35,900 nucleotides of DNA from an uncultured Clostridia bacterium (GCA_947588825.1 CANPZU010000025.1:1-35900); one strand, 5' to 3'. Numbered from the stretch's first letter, positions 14,949 through 23,858 are shown. The notes: a model not told the origin generated them from the letters alone. A program made the numbers and translations.

Positions 14949-17900
14949 ATGCCAAAGAGGACAGACATCCACAAAGTGCTTATAATCGGTTCGGGACCTA
15001 TCGTTATAGGCCAGGCGTGCGAATTTGACTATTCGGGCACGCAGGCGTGCAAAGCGTTGCGAAAACTCGGTTATGAGATAGTTCTCGTAAATTCCAACCC
15101 CGCGACCATAATGACGGACCCGGAGATTGCCGACGTTACATATATTGAACCGCTTAACGTGGAACGTCTTGAGCATATAATAGCAAAGGAACGACCCGAC
15201 GCCCTGTTGCCCAATCTCGGAGGACAGTCAGGTCTTAATTTGTGCGCGGAGCTTTCCAAAGCGGGACTTCTTGACAAATACAATGTAAAGGTGATAGGCG
15301 TTCAGGTCGACACCATCGAGCGCGGTGAAGACCGCATCGAGTTTAAGAACACTATGAACGCTTTGGGGATAGAAATGGCGCGCAGCGAGGTGGCATACAG
15401 CGTTGAGGAAGCACTGAAGGTCGCCGATAAGCTGGGCTATCCCGTAGTCCTTCGCCCCGCGTACACAATGGGCGGAGCCGGAGGAGGACTGGTATACAAT
15501 CGTGAGGAGTTGAAGACCGTCTGTGCGAGAGGACTTCAGGCGAGCCTTGTAGGGCAGGTGCTTGTTGAGGAATCGGTGCTCGGCTGGGAGGAACTTGAGC
15601 TTGAGGTTGTGCGGGACGCCGAAAACAATATGATCACCGTATGCTTTATTGAGAACATAGATCCGATGGGAGTGCACACGGGCGATTCTTTTTGCGCGGC
15701 TCCCATGCTCACGATATCAAAGGAGACGCAAAAACGTTTGCAGGAGCAAGCGTACAAGATCGTTGAATCGGTGCAGGTTATAGGAGGAACTAACGTGCAG
15801 TTTGCGCACGATCCCGATACCGACCGTATAGTCGTCATAGAAATCAATCCGCGCACGTCGCGCTCCTCGGCTCTCGCCTCTAAAGCGACCGGCTTTCCGA
15901 TAGCCCTTGTTTCCTCCATGCTCGCCGCCGGTCTGACTTTAAAGGACATTCCCTGCGGTAAATACGGCACGCTTGACAAATACGTCCCCGACGGCGATTA
16001 TGTGGTGATAAAATTTGCCCGTTGGGCCTTTGAGAAGTTCAAAGGAATCGAAGACAAGCTGGGCACGCAGATGCGTGCCGTCGGCGAGGTGATGAGTATA
16101 GGCAAGACCTATAAGGAAGCCTTTCAGAAGGCAATACGTTCGCTTGAGACGGGACGTTACGGCCTCGGTCATGCCAAGAATTTTGACACGCTTACCAAGG
16201 AGCAGCTGCTTTCGATGCTGGTCGCTCCTTCGAGCGAACGTCATTTTGTGATGTATGAGGCGCTTCGCAAGGGCGCGACCGTCAAGGAGATAAACAGCCT
16301 GACTCATGTGAAGAATTGGTTCATAGAGCAGATGAAGGAGCTTGTGGAAGAGGAAGAGGAGATTATGCGTTTTAAAGGCGCGCTCCCTCCCGACGAGCTT
16401 TTGATCAAAGCCAAAAAGGACGGTTTTTCGGATAAATATCTGAGTCAGCTTTTGAAAATACCCGAGGATGCCGTTTGCGAGCGCAGAATCAGTCTTGGCG
16501 TTGAGGAAGCGTGGGAGGGAGTGCATGTCAGCGGAACGCAAAACAGCGCCTACTACTATTCCACCTACAACGCGCCCGACAAGAACCCGATAAACGTCGA
16601 CAGACCGAAGGTCATGATACTCGGCGGAGGACCTAACCGCATAGGGCAGGGCATCGAATTTGATTACTGCTGCGTTCACGCCTCGTTGGCTCTCAAAAAA
16701 CTCGGATTTGAGACTATAATTGTAAACTGCAATCCCGAGACGGTCTCTACCGACTATGACACTTCGGACAAGCTGTATTTTGAGCCGCTCACTCTTGAGG
16801 ATGTGCTCAGCATTTACAAAAAAGAAAAACCGCTCGGAATCATTGCCCAGTTTGGAGGACAAACTCCTCTTAACCTTGCCGGCAACCTTGAGAAAAACGG
16901 CGTAAAGATCCTCGGCACGCCTCCCGCCGTCATCGACCTTGCCGAGGACCGTGACCTTTTCCGCGCTATGATGGATAAACTCGGCATTCCGATGCCCGAG
17001 TCGGGAATGGCCGCCACTATCGAGGAGGCGCTGAAGATTGCAGCGGGAATAGGTTATCCCGTTATGGTCCGTCCTTCCTATGTGCTCGGAGGACGCGGCA
17101 TGGAGGTGGTGTATGACGCCGACAGCATGATTGAGTACATGAACGCTGCCGTCGGAGTCACACCCGACCGTCCGATACTCATCGACCGTTTCCTGAATCA
17201 TGCCACCGAATGTGAAGCGGATGCCATAAGCGACGGAGAGCACGCTTTTGTGCCCGCCGTCATGGAGCATATAGAGCTTGCCGGAGTGCACTCGGGCGAC
17301 TCGGCATGCATCATCCCCTCGGTGCACATTTCGCCCGAAAATTTAGAGACCATAAAAGAATATACCCGCAAGATTGCGGTCGAGATGCATGTTCGCGGCC
17401 TTATGAACATGCAGTATGCCATTGAGAACGGAAAGGTATATGTGCTTGAGGCAAATCCGAGAGCCTCGCGTACGGTTCCTCTTGTGTCGAAGGTGTGCAA
17501 TATAAGAATGGTGCCTCTTGCCACCGACATCATTACATCCGAGCTCACCGGCCGTCCCTCTCCCGTTCCCGCTCTCAAAGAGCAGGATATACCCTATTAC
17601 GGCGTAAAGGAAGCGGTCTTTCCGTTCAACATGTTCCATGAGGTCGACCCGATACTCGGGCCTGAAATGCGCTCGACCGGTGAGGTTCTCGGCCTTGCGT
17701 TTTCTTACGGCGAGGCGTACTACAAGGCGCAGGAGGCCACGCAGTCAAAGCTTCCGCTGCAAGGGACCGTGCTTATCTCCGTGAACAAAAAGGATAAGGA
17801 CGAGGTGGTGGAAGTCGCAAAAGAATTTTATGAGTGCGGCTTTAACATTCTTGCCACAGACAACACTCACAAGCTGATCACCGAGGCGGGCGTTCCAGCA

Positions 17901-18179
17901 CAAAGAGTAAACAAGATCTATGAAAACCGTCCGAACATACTCGACCTTATAACAAACGGCAAGATCGATCTGATACTAAACTCACCGATCGGAAAGAACA
18001 GCGTTCATGATGACAGCTATCTGCGCAAGGCGGCTATCAAGGCAAAAATACCGTACGTCACAACGATTGCCGCGGCACGCGCTACCGCAAGCGGCATAAA
18101 GTATGTAAAGACTCACGGCAACAGCGATGTGCGTTCGCTTCAGGCGCTTCACGCCGAGATCCGCGACAAAAACGACTGA
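14949..18179 (+). CDS. carB: Carbamoyl-phosphate synthase large subunit
   Basis: The synthetase makes carbamoyl phosphate from bicarbonate, two ATP and ammonia supplied by the small subunit CarA, for pyrimidine and arginine synthesis. The 1,076 residues match full-length CarB: two homologous ATP-grasp halves, each opening with a GSGP/GGGPNRIGQGIEFDY loop (about 14-30 and 562-580), each with ENIDPMGVHTGDS- or EHIELAGVHSGDS-type segments, and a C-terminal MGS-like allosteric domain (about 940-1076). An ideal AAGGAGGG precedes the ATG. carA is not adjacent, which is unusual because carAB are normally one operon. Confidence 0.97.
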   Translation: MPKRTDIHKVLIIGSGPIVIGQACEFDYSGTQACKALRKLGYEIVLVNSNPATIMTDPEIADVTYIEPLNVERLEHIIAKERPDALLPNLGGQSGLNLCAELSKAGLLDKYNVKVIGVQVDTIERGEDRIEFKNTMNALGIEMARSEVAYSVEEALKVADKLGYPVVLRPAYTMGGAGGGLVYNREELKTVCARGLQASLVGQVLVEESVLGWEELELEVVRDAENNMITVCFIENIDPMGVHTGDSFCAAPMLTISKETQKRLQEQAYKIVESVQVIGGTNVQFAHDPDTDRIVVIEINPRTSRSSALASKATGFPIALVSSMLAAGLTLKDIPCGKYGTLDKYVPDGDYVVIKFARWAFEKFKGIEDKLGTQMRAVGEVMSIGKTYKEAFQKAIRSLETGRYGLGHAKNFDTLTKEQLLSMLVAPSSERHFVMYEALRKGATVKEINSLTHVKNWFIEQMKELVEEEEEIMRFKGALPPDELLIKAKKDGFSDKYLSQLLKIPEDAVCERRISLGVEEAWEGVHVSGTQNSAYYYSTYNAPDKNPINVDRPKVMILGGGPNRIGQGIEFDYCCVHASLALKKLGFETIIVNCNPETVSTDYDTSDKLYFEPLTLEDVLSIYKKEKPLGIIAQFGGQTPLNLAGNLEKNGVKILGTPPAVIDLAEDRDLFRAMMDKLGIPMPESGMAATIEEALKIAAGIGYPVMVRPSYVLGGRGMEVVYDADSMIEYMNAAVGVTPDRPILIDRFLNHATECEADAISDGEHAFVPAVMEHIELAGVHSGDSACIIPSVHISPENLETIKEYTRKIAVEMHVRGLMNMQYAIENGKVYVLEANPRASRTVPLVSKVCNIRMVPLATDIITSELTGRPSPVPALKEQDIPYYGVKEAVFPFNMFHEVDPILGPEMRSTGEVLGLAFSYGEAYYKAQEATQSKLPLQGTVLISVNKKDKDEVVEVAKEFYECGFNILATDNTHKLITEAGVPAQRVNKIYENRPNILDLITNGKIDLILNSPIGKNSVHDDSYLRKAAIKAKIPYVTTIAAARATASGIKYVKTHGNSDVRSLQALHAEIRDKND

Positions 18180-18216
18180 CAAGCCCGGGTTTGACTGTCC
18201 GAATTTTATACAAAAC

Positions 18217-18254
18217 AAACCATACCAAACCATACCAAACCATACCATACCATA
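18217..18254 (+). repeat. Short tandem repeat (CATACCAAAC unit)
   Basis: A 10-base unit, CATACCAAAC, is repeated with the last copies shortened to CATAC. It lies 38 bases after the carB stop codon and is a simple repeat likely to vary in length. Confidence 0.8.
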
Positions 18255-18340
18255 TTAGCTGCCATGCTGCAAAGTAGCGGTTAAGTCGGCGGATATGTCA
18301 TAGGCAAACAGCAAAAAAGGTCTATAGCAAAAGGCCGTAA

Positions 18341-18386
18341 AAACAGAGCCAAAGTTACTGTAAAAGCAGTGACAAAGGCTCTGTTT
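18341..18386 (+). terminator. Two-tier hairpin after carB
   Basis: AAACAGAGCC (18341-18350) pairs with 18377-18386. Inside it, GTTACTG (18354-18360) pairs with 18367-18373 across a 3x3 A-rich internal loop. The stem ends in TTT followed by GTGTTC. It is likely to end the carB transcript. Confidence 0.6.
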
Positions 18387-18525
18387 GTGTTCTAAATAAT
18401 ATAATCCCCGGTTTTGCCGGGAGAGTAAAAAAGCTTTGGTGAAAATAAAGCGGGCAAGCTGAAAGCAAGATTGAACTATTCGTTAAACCGCATGCAAAAA
18501 AGCAAAAACTGTTTGCATTTAGCTG

Positions 18526-18554
18526 TTGAATGAGAGCCTATTTTGTGTTATAAT
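18526..18554 (+). promoter_or_regulatory. Promoter in front of the decayed antitoxin gene
   Basis: TTGAAT (18526-18531), 17 bases, TATAAT (18549-18554) with an extended -10 TG. It is intact although the gene it served is broken, and it may now drive the downstream membrane-protein genes. Confidence 0.6.
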
Positions 18555-18575
18555 AAACAACAAACGCGTGAAAAT

Positions 18576-19041
18576 ATGCAAAACAGCGCGCAAAAAGTTG
18601 GCGCTCGTTTGAATCAAAAAGAAATTGCACAAAAGGTGCTAAAATACGGCGGCGGGATCGCCAAAACCGCTGACTTTACAGCGCAGGGCATGAAGAATTA
18701 TGATGCGGCGGCGCCGTATGCTGTATAATGAGGGCTTCATCGGGCGGATTCGGCGCTGGCTTTATCAATTTCCGGGCAATTGCCAAATCACGAAGGAAGA
18801 GCTGCTTTGTGATTTGCCGGAGCAGGGAATAATTTGCGTGAAATTTGCCCTGTTTTATTATGGATACAGCAAATTTACGCCCGGTGTGTGGTCTGCCGCA
18901 GCGCCGAGAACGGCGTCTCAGGCGGTCGGCAAAATCGAAAAATTTCCGATCAGAGCCTATTGCATTCAAAAAGAGTATTTCCAAAAAGGGATATATTACG
19001 GGAATACGCACAGACAGAAGAGCTTTGCCGTTTTCGGTTGA
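18576..19041 (+). pseudogene. Frameshifted, truncated AbiEi-family (type IV) antitoxin
   Basis: The first part (18576-18728) encodes an N-terminal winged-helix segment, KYGGGIAKTADFTAQGMKNYD, as in AbiEi-type antitoxins. The match continues in the next frame from about 18718 with LYNEGFIGRIRRWLYQF, LPEQGIICVKFALFYYGYS, FTPGVWSAAAPRTASQAV and YCIQKEYFQKG, all family landmarks. The shift lies in the GCGGCGGCGCC run near 18707-18717. The frame stops at 19041, about 40 residues short of the usual C-terminus. No AbiEii nucleotidyltransferase toxin gene follows. Assignment is from remembered family pattern; decay is seen directly. Confidence 0.7.
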
Positions 19042-19116
19042 TTTATCGCTTATAATTTTTAAAAACCGTAAAACTGACGGAGCAAGTAAATAATAAAAAT
19101 GGCACGGAGGCAAAAC

Positions 19117-19593
19117 ATGTATGAGATTCATTTGAGAATTCGCGATGAAAAGGATTTATACAATCCTTTTGACGAGAGTTGCCGAACGCTGAGCAGCGAT
19201 GTGTCGGACTATCTCGCAAAGCAATACGGCAGGAAGGAGGCCGGCGACGAGATAGTTTTGAAGATAAAATGTGACAGGCCGATGGACTTTGAACGGGTAC
19301 GCGGGGCGTTTCAGGAACTGATTCGGGAACAGGAAATCCGCAACGCCAATCAAAAAAAGCTCAATCGGTTCAAGCAGCTTTGGCTGTTCTGCATCGGAAT
19401 CGTATTTGTGGCAGCGGGTATCCTGCTTGACGGCGTGCTCGGTTCGGTTCCGGTGGAACTGATCTCCATTGTCGGCTCCTTCGCCGTGTGGGAAGCGGCG
19501 AATATTTGGATTGTGGAAGATCCTCGCATACGAATTGCCCGAAGGATGCTGAAAAAACTGAACGCCACAAAAATTGTCATCGAACAGCCGTGA
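19117..19593 (+). CDS. Small two-helix membrane protein of unknown function
   Basis: The 158-residue protein has a charged N-terminal domain (1-85, many Asp, Glu, Arg and Lys) and two membrane helices (about 91-108 and 114-134). A short basic C-terminal segment follows. I do not recognise a named family. CGGAGG lies 6 bases before the ATG at 19117, so an ATG 18 bases upstream, which would place the ribosome binding site inside the gene, is rejected. The DUF389 gene follows after 56 bases, so the two are probably cotranscribed and the proteins may work together in the membrane. Confidence 0.75.
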   Translation: MYEIHLRIRDEKDLYNPFDESCRTLSSDVSDYLAKQYGRKEAGDEIVLKIKCDRPMDFERVRGAFQELIREQEIRNANQKKLNRFKQLWLFCIGIVFVAAGILLDGVLGSVPVELISIVGSFAVWEAANIWIVEDPRIRIARRMLKKLNATKIVIEQP

Positions 19594-19649
19594 TGCGCCC
19601 CGGCGTTATCGGACTGTAAGTATACATATATACATAAGGAAGGATAATC

Positions 19650-21002
19650 ATGGACAACGAATTGAAACCGGCAAAAGAAAAAGTCAAAGCCTATTTTCAT
19701 AATCTTTTGGAAATGCGCAGCAATATGCTTTCCTATGACGAACTGCACGATATGATGGAGGAAAACACCATCATTCACGGCGCCAATATGTGGATTCTCG
19801 TGCTGGCTATCCTCATTGCCTCGATCGGTCTGAATGTCAATTCCACGGCGGTCATCATCGGCGCCATGCTGATTTCCCCGCTGATGAGCGGTATTCTTAC
19901 CATCGGATACTCCCTTGCCATCCGGGATTTAAGCATGCTGAGGAAAGCTGCCACACGCTTCGGCACGCAGGTTATGATCAGCCTGATTGCCTCGACCATC
20001 TACTTTTCCTTGTCGCCGCTGGATACCGCGACAAGCGAGATGATCGCCCGGACCAGCCCGACTATCTGGGACGTCCTGATTGCCCTGTTCGGCGGCATTG
20101 CGGGCAGTATCGGCAATACGCGAAAGAAGACCAGCAACGTCATTCCCGGTGTCGCAATTGCGACGGCACTCATGCCGCCTTTGTGTACGGTGGGGTACGG
20201 AATTGCCACCGGACAGGCAAATTTCATTTTCGGAGCGTTTTACCTGTTCGCCATCAACACGCTCTTTATCGCCCTTTCCGCGCTGATTGTCACAAAACTG
20301 CTGGGCGTTCCAAGCCATCATGAGCTGGATATCAAACGGCAGAAACGGATCAACCGCATCATTACGGCATTGATTGTTATTGCAGTGGTTCCCAGTATCC
20401 TCGGCGGAGTCTATACCGTGTATCTCTCGGTGTTGGAACGCAACATTAACTCTTACTTGGAATCGGAATTTGTTTTCGCTGAAACACAGCTGGTGCAAAG
20501 CAGCGCAGATAACCAAAACAAGGTGATTTCCGTTTCTTTAGTCGGAACACAGTTGTCCGACGAAAGAATTTCCGAACTGGAGAATAAGCTTGAGGATTAT
20601 GACCTTTCGGGATATACGCTTCATGTTATGCAGAATAAAGCGCTCGAGGGAGCGGACGGAGATAAGGTGACAATTGCCGTGCAGGAAAATACCATCCGCG
20701 AGCTTCAGGAGCAGCTTGACGAGCAGAAGAAGAAAAACGAGGCGCTTTCAGAGGATATGGCCGAGCAGGTCGACTGTACCTCGCTCGCGAAAAAGACCGC
20801 CGCAATCTTTACAAAACTGACAGACGTACGCTGCGGACTTATGTACGGCGAAAACGGGAATACAGTTTTCTTGACAGGCAAATCCTCTCTTGCTCTGACC
20901 GACGAGGAAACTGAGACCATAAAGAATTTTCTAAAGGCCGAAAGCGGCGTCCCGGAAGTTGAATTACAAATTGAAGTTTTGAACGAAGGTCAAGGAGAAT
21001 AA
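19650..21002 (+). CDS. DUF389 (TIGR00341-like) membrane protein
   Basis: The 450-residue protein starts with a cytoplasmic helix (1-40), then about six membrane segments that make the DUF389 domain, with the typical STAVIIGAMLISPLMSGIL and ATALMPPLCTVGYGIA stretches. A soluble C-terminal region (about 260-450) follows, including a coiled-coil like segment rich in Glu, Gln and Lys (about 350-375, RELQEQLDEQKKKNEALSED). The function of DUF389 proteins is not established. GGAAGG precedes the ATG. It is the last gene of the unit and is followed by a large terminator. Confidence 0.85.
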   Translation: MDNELKPAKEKVKAYFHNLLEMRSNMLSYDELHDMMEENTIIHGANMWILVLAILIASIGLNVNSTAVIIGAMLISPLMSGILTIGYSLAIRDLSMLRKAATRFGTQVMISLIASTIYFSLSPLDTATSEMIARTSPTIWDVLIALFGGIAGSIGNTRKKTSNVIPGVAIATALMPPLCTVGYGIATGQANFIFGAFYLFAINTLFIALSALIVTKLLGVPSHHELDIKRQKRINRIITALIVIAVVPSILGGVYTVYLSVLERNINSYLESEFVFAETQLVQSSADNQNKVISVSLVGTQLSDERISELENKLEDYDLSGYTLHVMQNKALEGADGDKVTIAVQENTIRELQEQLDEQKKKNEALSEDMAEQVDCTSLAKKTAAIFTKLTDVRCGLMYGENGNTVFLTGKSSLALTDEETETIKNFLKAESGVPEVELQIEVLNEGQGE

Positions 21003-21039
21003 CCCCTGCATCAAATTATGGTATGACACAAGCGTACAA

Positions 21040-21131
21040 AGCAACTCATCGTTCTTTCCTTTCATGGTTTATTTTCTCATTTACCATTTTAAAGGTTTTT
21101 TCGTTGAGTTGCTGTCTTTTTTTGTTTTTTT
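21040..21131 (+). terminator. Large rho-independent terminator with long T-tract
   Basis: AGCAACTCA (21040-21048) pairs with TGAGTTGCT (21105-21113). Within the loop CCTTT and ATGGT (21058-21068) pair with ACCAT and AAAGG (21083-21095), making a two-storey structure. It is followed by T-rich sequence from 21115 to 21131, so it strongly ends the DUF389 transcript. Confidence 0.85.
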
Positions 21132-21202
21132 CTATTTGCTGCACTTAATATTATAATCCAAGCTAAAAAGACACTTTCGCTAATAACCGAGCAACATATA
21201 TG

Positions 21203-21211
21203 TGCTATAAT
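21203..21211 (+). promoter_or_regulatory. Extended -10 promoter of the ECF sigma operon
   Basis: TGcTATAAT with no good -35. A perfect dyad ACATATATGT (21194-21203) abuts it, and a weak stem AATATC/GATATT (21209-21229) followed by T bases lies in the leader. It may be a regulated promoter. Confidence 0.4.
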
Positions 21212-21307
21212 ATCAAAAAAGATGATATTTTTTCGTTTTTCATGTAACAAACAGAAGTTTTTCTTTAGATTATAAGTGAAGGCGCGAATATAGGAGGCGA
21301 TGCGGAT

Positions 21308-21865
21308 ATGGATGACAGCAAGATTCTCGACTTGTTTTTCGAGCGCTCAGAAGAAGCGATTGTCGAACTGTCAAAAAAATACGGCTCAGTCTGTATGAAA
21401 GTGTCAATGAATGTGCTAAACAATTACACGGACGCCGAAGAATGCGTTAATGATTCATACCTTGCCGTATGGAATGTAGTTCCGCCTGAAAAGCCAAATC
21501 CTTTGCTTGCTTTCGTATGCCGAATAGTTCGCAATGTTTCAATCAACCTATATAAGAAGAAAAACGCAAAGAAACGAAAAAGCAATTATTACTTGTGTAT
21601 TGATGAACTCGAAAACTACGTATCGGGGCAGGACAGTTTTCAAGATGAACATACTAAAACCGAACTCGCATCATACATAGACGAGTTTTTGGATTCACTG
21701 TCAGCGCTCAACCGAATGATTTTTGTAAGACGTTTTTGGTATATGGACTCTTATACGGATATTGCGAAAGCGTCGGGACTTAGGGAAGGGACTGTCAGAA
21801 CACGGCTGTCCCGAATCAAAGCAGAACTGAAAATATTTCTTGAGAAACGGGGAGTAATTGTATGA
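21308..21865 (+). CDS. ECF-type RNA polymerase sigma factor
   Basis: The 185-residue product has region 2 (about 15-85: YTDAEECVNDSYLAVWNVVPP, then FVCRIVRNVSINLYKKKNAKKR) and region 4 (about 125-180: LSALNRMIFVRRFWYMDSYTDIAKASGLREGTVRTRLSRIKAELKIFL). This is the two-domain form of extracytoplasmic-function sigma factors, which are held by a membrane partner until a surface signal arrives. GGAGG lies 10 bases before the ATG. Its stop overlaps the start of the next gene by 4 bases (ATGA), a sign of coupled sigma and anti-sigma synthesis. Confidence 0.92.
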   Translation: MDDSKILDLFFERSEEAIVELSKKYGSVCMKVSMNVLNNYTDAEECVNDSYLAVWNVVPPEKPNPLLAFVCRIVRNVSINLYKKKNAKKRKSNYYLCIDELENYVSGQDSFQDEHTKTELASYIDEFLDSLSALNRMIFVRRFWYMDSYTDIAKASGLREGTVRTRLSRIKAELKIFLEKRGVIV

Positions 21866-22710
21866 AAGCTGAAAAACTCATGAATGCCATTGGTAATATA
21901 AATGACAGACATATCGCAGAATTTGCTGTAATACGGCAAAAAAAGCATAAAACCTTATGGTTTAAGGCGGCGCTTGCTGCGGCATGCTTTTGTATAATAC
22001 TATCGGCAGCGTTAATTATTCCCGCTTTTATTCCGATTTCGAATGTAACAGGAACCGAAGACAAACAAAATGCCGAAAGTGATTTTAGTTACGATTTAAT
22101 ACTGCAAATGCCCAAATCCTACGTTGGTGCGGCGGACAGAATAATTTACCAGTCACTGGATGAATTCAAAAAAGAAAGCTCTTCTATAGGCGCGCTTGCT
22201 TCTGTTGAATGTATTGACACGAAATTCTATGTTACTATTGATAATCATAATGGGGATATTTATGTTTCAGGTAAAGCTGTTTCAAAATGCAAAGTCACGT
22301 CAATTAGTGAAACCTTCAACAATTATGACGTCAAAGTCGGTTCTATTGTGGAGATAACACAGGACTGCTATATTTTGCCTATAAACGAGGATGATTGCCT
22401 GGATATGTATGAATCATTTGGAGCAAAATTTCAAAGAGATTTAAGCGGTGAGATTATCGGCATGGAAATAGATGATGGTGACTATCTTCTAAATTATAAA
22501 GAGGGCGTTGAATATGAGTTAAGAATCTTTCAGGACGCATTGCCCCTTGAGGAAGGAAAAGGTTATACCGGCGCGATTTGTTCAAATGAACCCGTAACTT
22601 GGATGGATTATATAGCTCCGATTGAGGACTCGCCGCGTTACGAGGACTTTAATACGGGTACAACGGATATTAACATAGCCAAAGAAATAAGGGATGAGGT
22701 TTTAAATTGA
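21862..22710 (+). CDS. Membrane protein, probable anti-sigma partner of the ECF factor
   Basis: The 282-residue protein has a short cytoplasmic N-terminus (1-31: NAIGNINDRHIAEFAVIRQKK), one membrane helix (about 33-54) and a large extracytoplasmic domain with many Asp and Glu residues. This is the plan of an anti-sigma factor, with a sigma-binding tail inside and a sensor outside. I see no classic zinc anti-sigma motif (HxxxCxxC). Its overlap with the sigma gene supports the role; the outer domain is not one I recognise. Confidence 0.7.
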   Translation: MKAEKLMNAIGNINDRHIAEFAVIRQKKHKTLWFKAALAAACFCIILSAALIIPAFIPISNVTGTEDKQNAESDFSYDLILQMPKSYVGAADRIIYQSLDEFKKESSSIGALASVECIDTKFYVTIDNHNGDIYVSGKAVSKCKVTSISETFNNYDVKVGSIVEITQDCYILPINEDDCLDMYESFGAKFQRDLSGEIIGMEIDDGDYLLNYKEGVEYELRIFQDALPLEEGKGYTGAICSNEPVTWMDYIAPIEDSPRYEDFNTGTTDINIAKEIRDEVLN

Positions 22711-22793
22711 TTTTTTAACAAAGAAATGCATTGTATTAAAGTGAAATTCAACTAAGCGCATTAAGTATGTGAAATTGGTGATTAAAGCAAAAT

Positions 22794-22816
22794 CCCGCAC
22801 GGAAAAAATGTGCGGG
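22794..22816 (-). terminator. Hairpin serving both strands after the ECF operon
   Basis: CCCGCAC pairs with GTGCGGG around a 9-base loop. On the minus strand it is followed by ATTTTGCTTT, so it may end transcripts from the prepilin peptidase side. A second stem, AAGGCGC (22826-22832) with GCGCCTT (22846-22852), follows. Confidence 0.45.
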
Positions 22817-22877
22817 TGAAAAGTTAAGGCGCAGTCGATAAAACCGCGCCTTCATGGTATGTGGATATTACTTTCCG

Positions 22878-22912
22878 ACAAGCCGGCGGCAGCATGCTGC
22901 GGCTTGTTTTTT
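22878..22912 (+). terminator. Rho-independent terminator of the ECF operon
   Basis: ACAAGCCG (22878-22885) pairs with CGGCTTGT (22900-22907), enclosing a small CAG/CTG stem, and is followed by TTTTT. It is 168 bases after the last gene of the operon. Confidence 0.75.
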
Positions 22913-23117
22913 ATGAAGATGCCAAAATTTTATTTTCCTTTAATATCAGTGTTGGCGGTTCCTTTTTGTCAACCGTTGCGGCGGTGATTATCACGCTTTC
23001 AACGTCGTCTCTTGATTGCAAGCTCGGCGATACGACAAAGCGCCGAGCGTAAAGCCCTTGCGGGACAAAATATTCGCGGTTTTATTCATATATTGATATT
23101 TTCCTTACCTTATCTAA
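22913..23117. other. Intergenic stretch without recognisable feature
   Basis: Open frames cross this stretch on both strands but lack ribosome binding sites and known motifs. It lies between the end of the ECF operon and the end of the minus-strand prepilin peptidase gene. It could hold degraded sequence; nothing can be supported. Confidence 0.4.
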
Positions 23118-23858
23118 TTAAAGCAGAGACAGATACACAGCGATACATTGTGGGCCGATCAGCATCGACAGGTATGTGCCGACGCACAGATACGGACCGA
23201 ATGGAATTTCGCTTTTCCGGCCCTTCTTGTTGCTTATTTTTAAAATCAAAGCCGCTGCGCCTCCTATAACGACACCGAAAAAAGCGGCAAGAAGCGTTTG
23301 CTGCCACCCAAGCAGAATACCAACCGCACACATAAGCTTAACGTCGCCCATCCCCATTCCGCCAAACAGCGTGATGACAAGAAACGGCAGACTGACACAG
23401 ACCATGCCGATAAGCGACGAAATATAGCTCCCATTTACAACCGTAAGGACCGCGCCGCAAAGGGCAACAAGGAGACACGCCGTGTCAGAAATATCCAATG
23501 TCTTTTGGTCAAGGAGAGCGATTTCAAAAAGAATACAAGCCGCAAAACCGAATACAATTCCCTGTACCGTCGGACCGTAGACAATTACCGCAAGGGTACC
23601 GATCACCGCCGTGAAGATTTCGATTAAAGTACTTGCAATCGATATTTTCCCTTTGCATTTGCGGCACCGACCTTTAAGGCAAATAAAACTGATTATGGGA
23701 ATCAGCTCCCGTACGCCAAGCGTTCGACCGCAAACGTCGCAATGTGAACGCCCCTTCCATACCTTTTCTCCCTTTGGTATCCGATCATAGCAAACGCCGA
23801 TAAAGCTGCCAATACAGGCGAAAATCACAAACGCGAAAATACCGGTCATTATTTTCAT
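23118..23858 (-). CDS. Prepilin peptidase (type IV leader peptidase, family A24)
   Basis: A membrane aspartic protease that cleaves, and in bifunctional forms N-methylates, type IV pilin precursors. The 246 residues show the N-terminal GSFIGVCYDRIP signature, the zinc-binding pairs C40-C43 and C65-C68 of the methylase-type loop, and the two catalytic aspartates, Asp117 (ALLDQ) and Asp172 in GMGMGDVKL. About seven membrane helices are predicted. GAGG lies 7 bases before the ATG. No pilin, secretion ATPase or assembly gene is adjacent, so the gene is an orphan here; its substrates lie elsewhere. Confidence 0.92.
   Translation of the reverse strand: MKIMTGIFAFVIFACIGSFIGVCYDRIPKGEKVWKGRSHCDVCGRTLGVRELIPIISFICLKGRCRKCKGKISIASTLIEIFTAVIGTLAVIVYGPTVQGIVFGFAACILFEIALLDQKTLDISDTACLLVALCGAVLTVVNGSYISSLIGMVCVSLPFLVITLFGGMGMGDVKLMCAVGILLGWQQTLLAAFFGVVIGGAAALILKISNKKGRKSEIPFGPYLCVGTYLSMLIGPQCIAVYLSLL

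Noticed and set aside
15939-17327. 462-codon minus-strand frame inside carB
   Set aside because: Shadow frame caused by codon bias in carB; carB is complete and well conserved on the plus strand.
22861-23269. Short frames between the ECF operon and the prepilin peptidase gene
   Set aside because: One contains the terminator stem, the other overlaps the peptidase gene; neither has translation signals.
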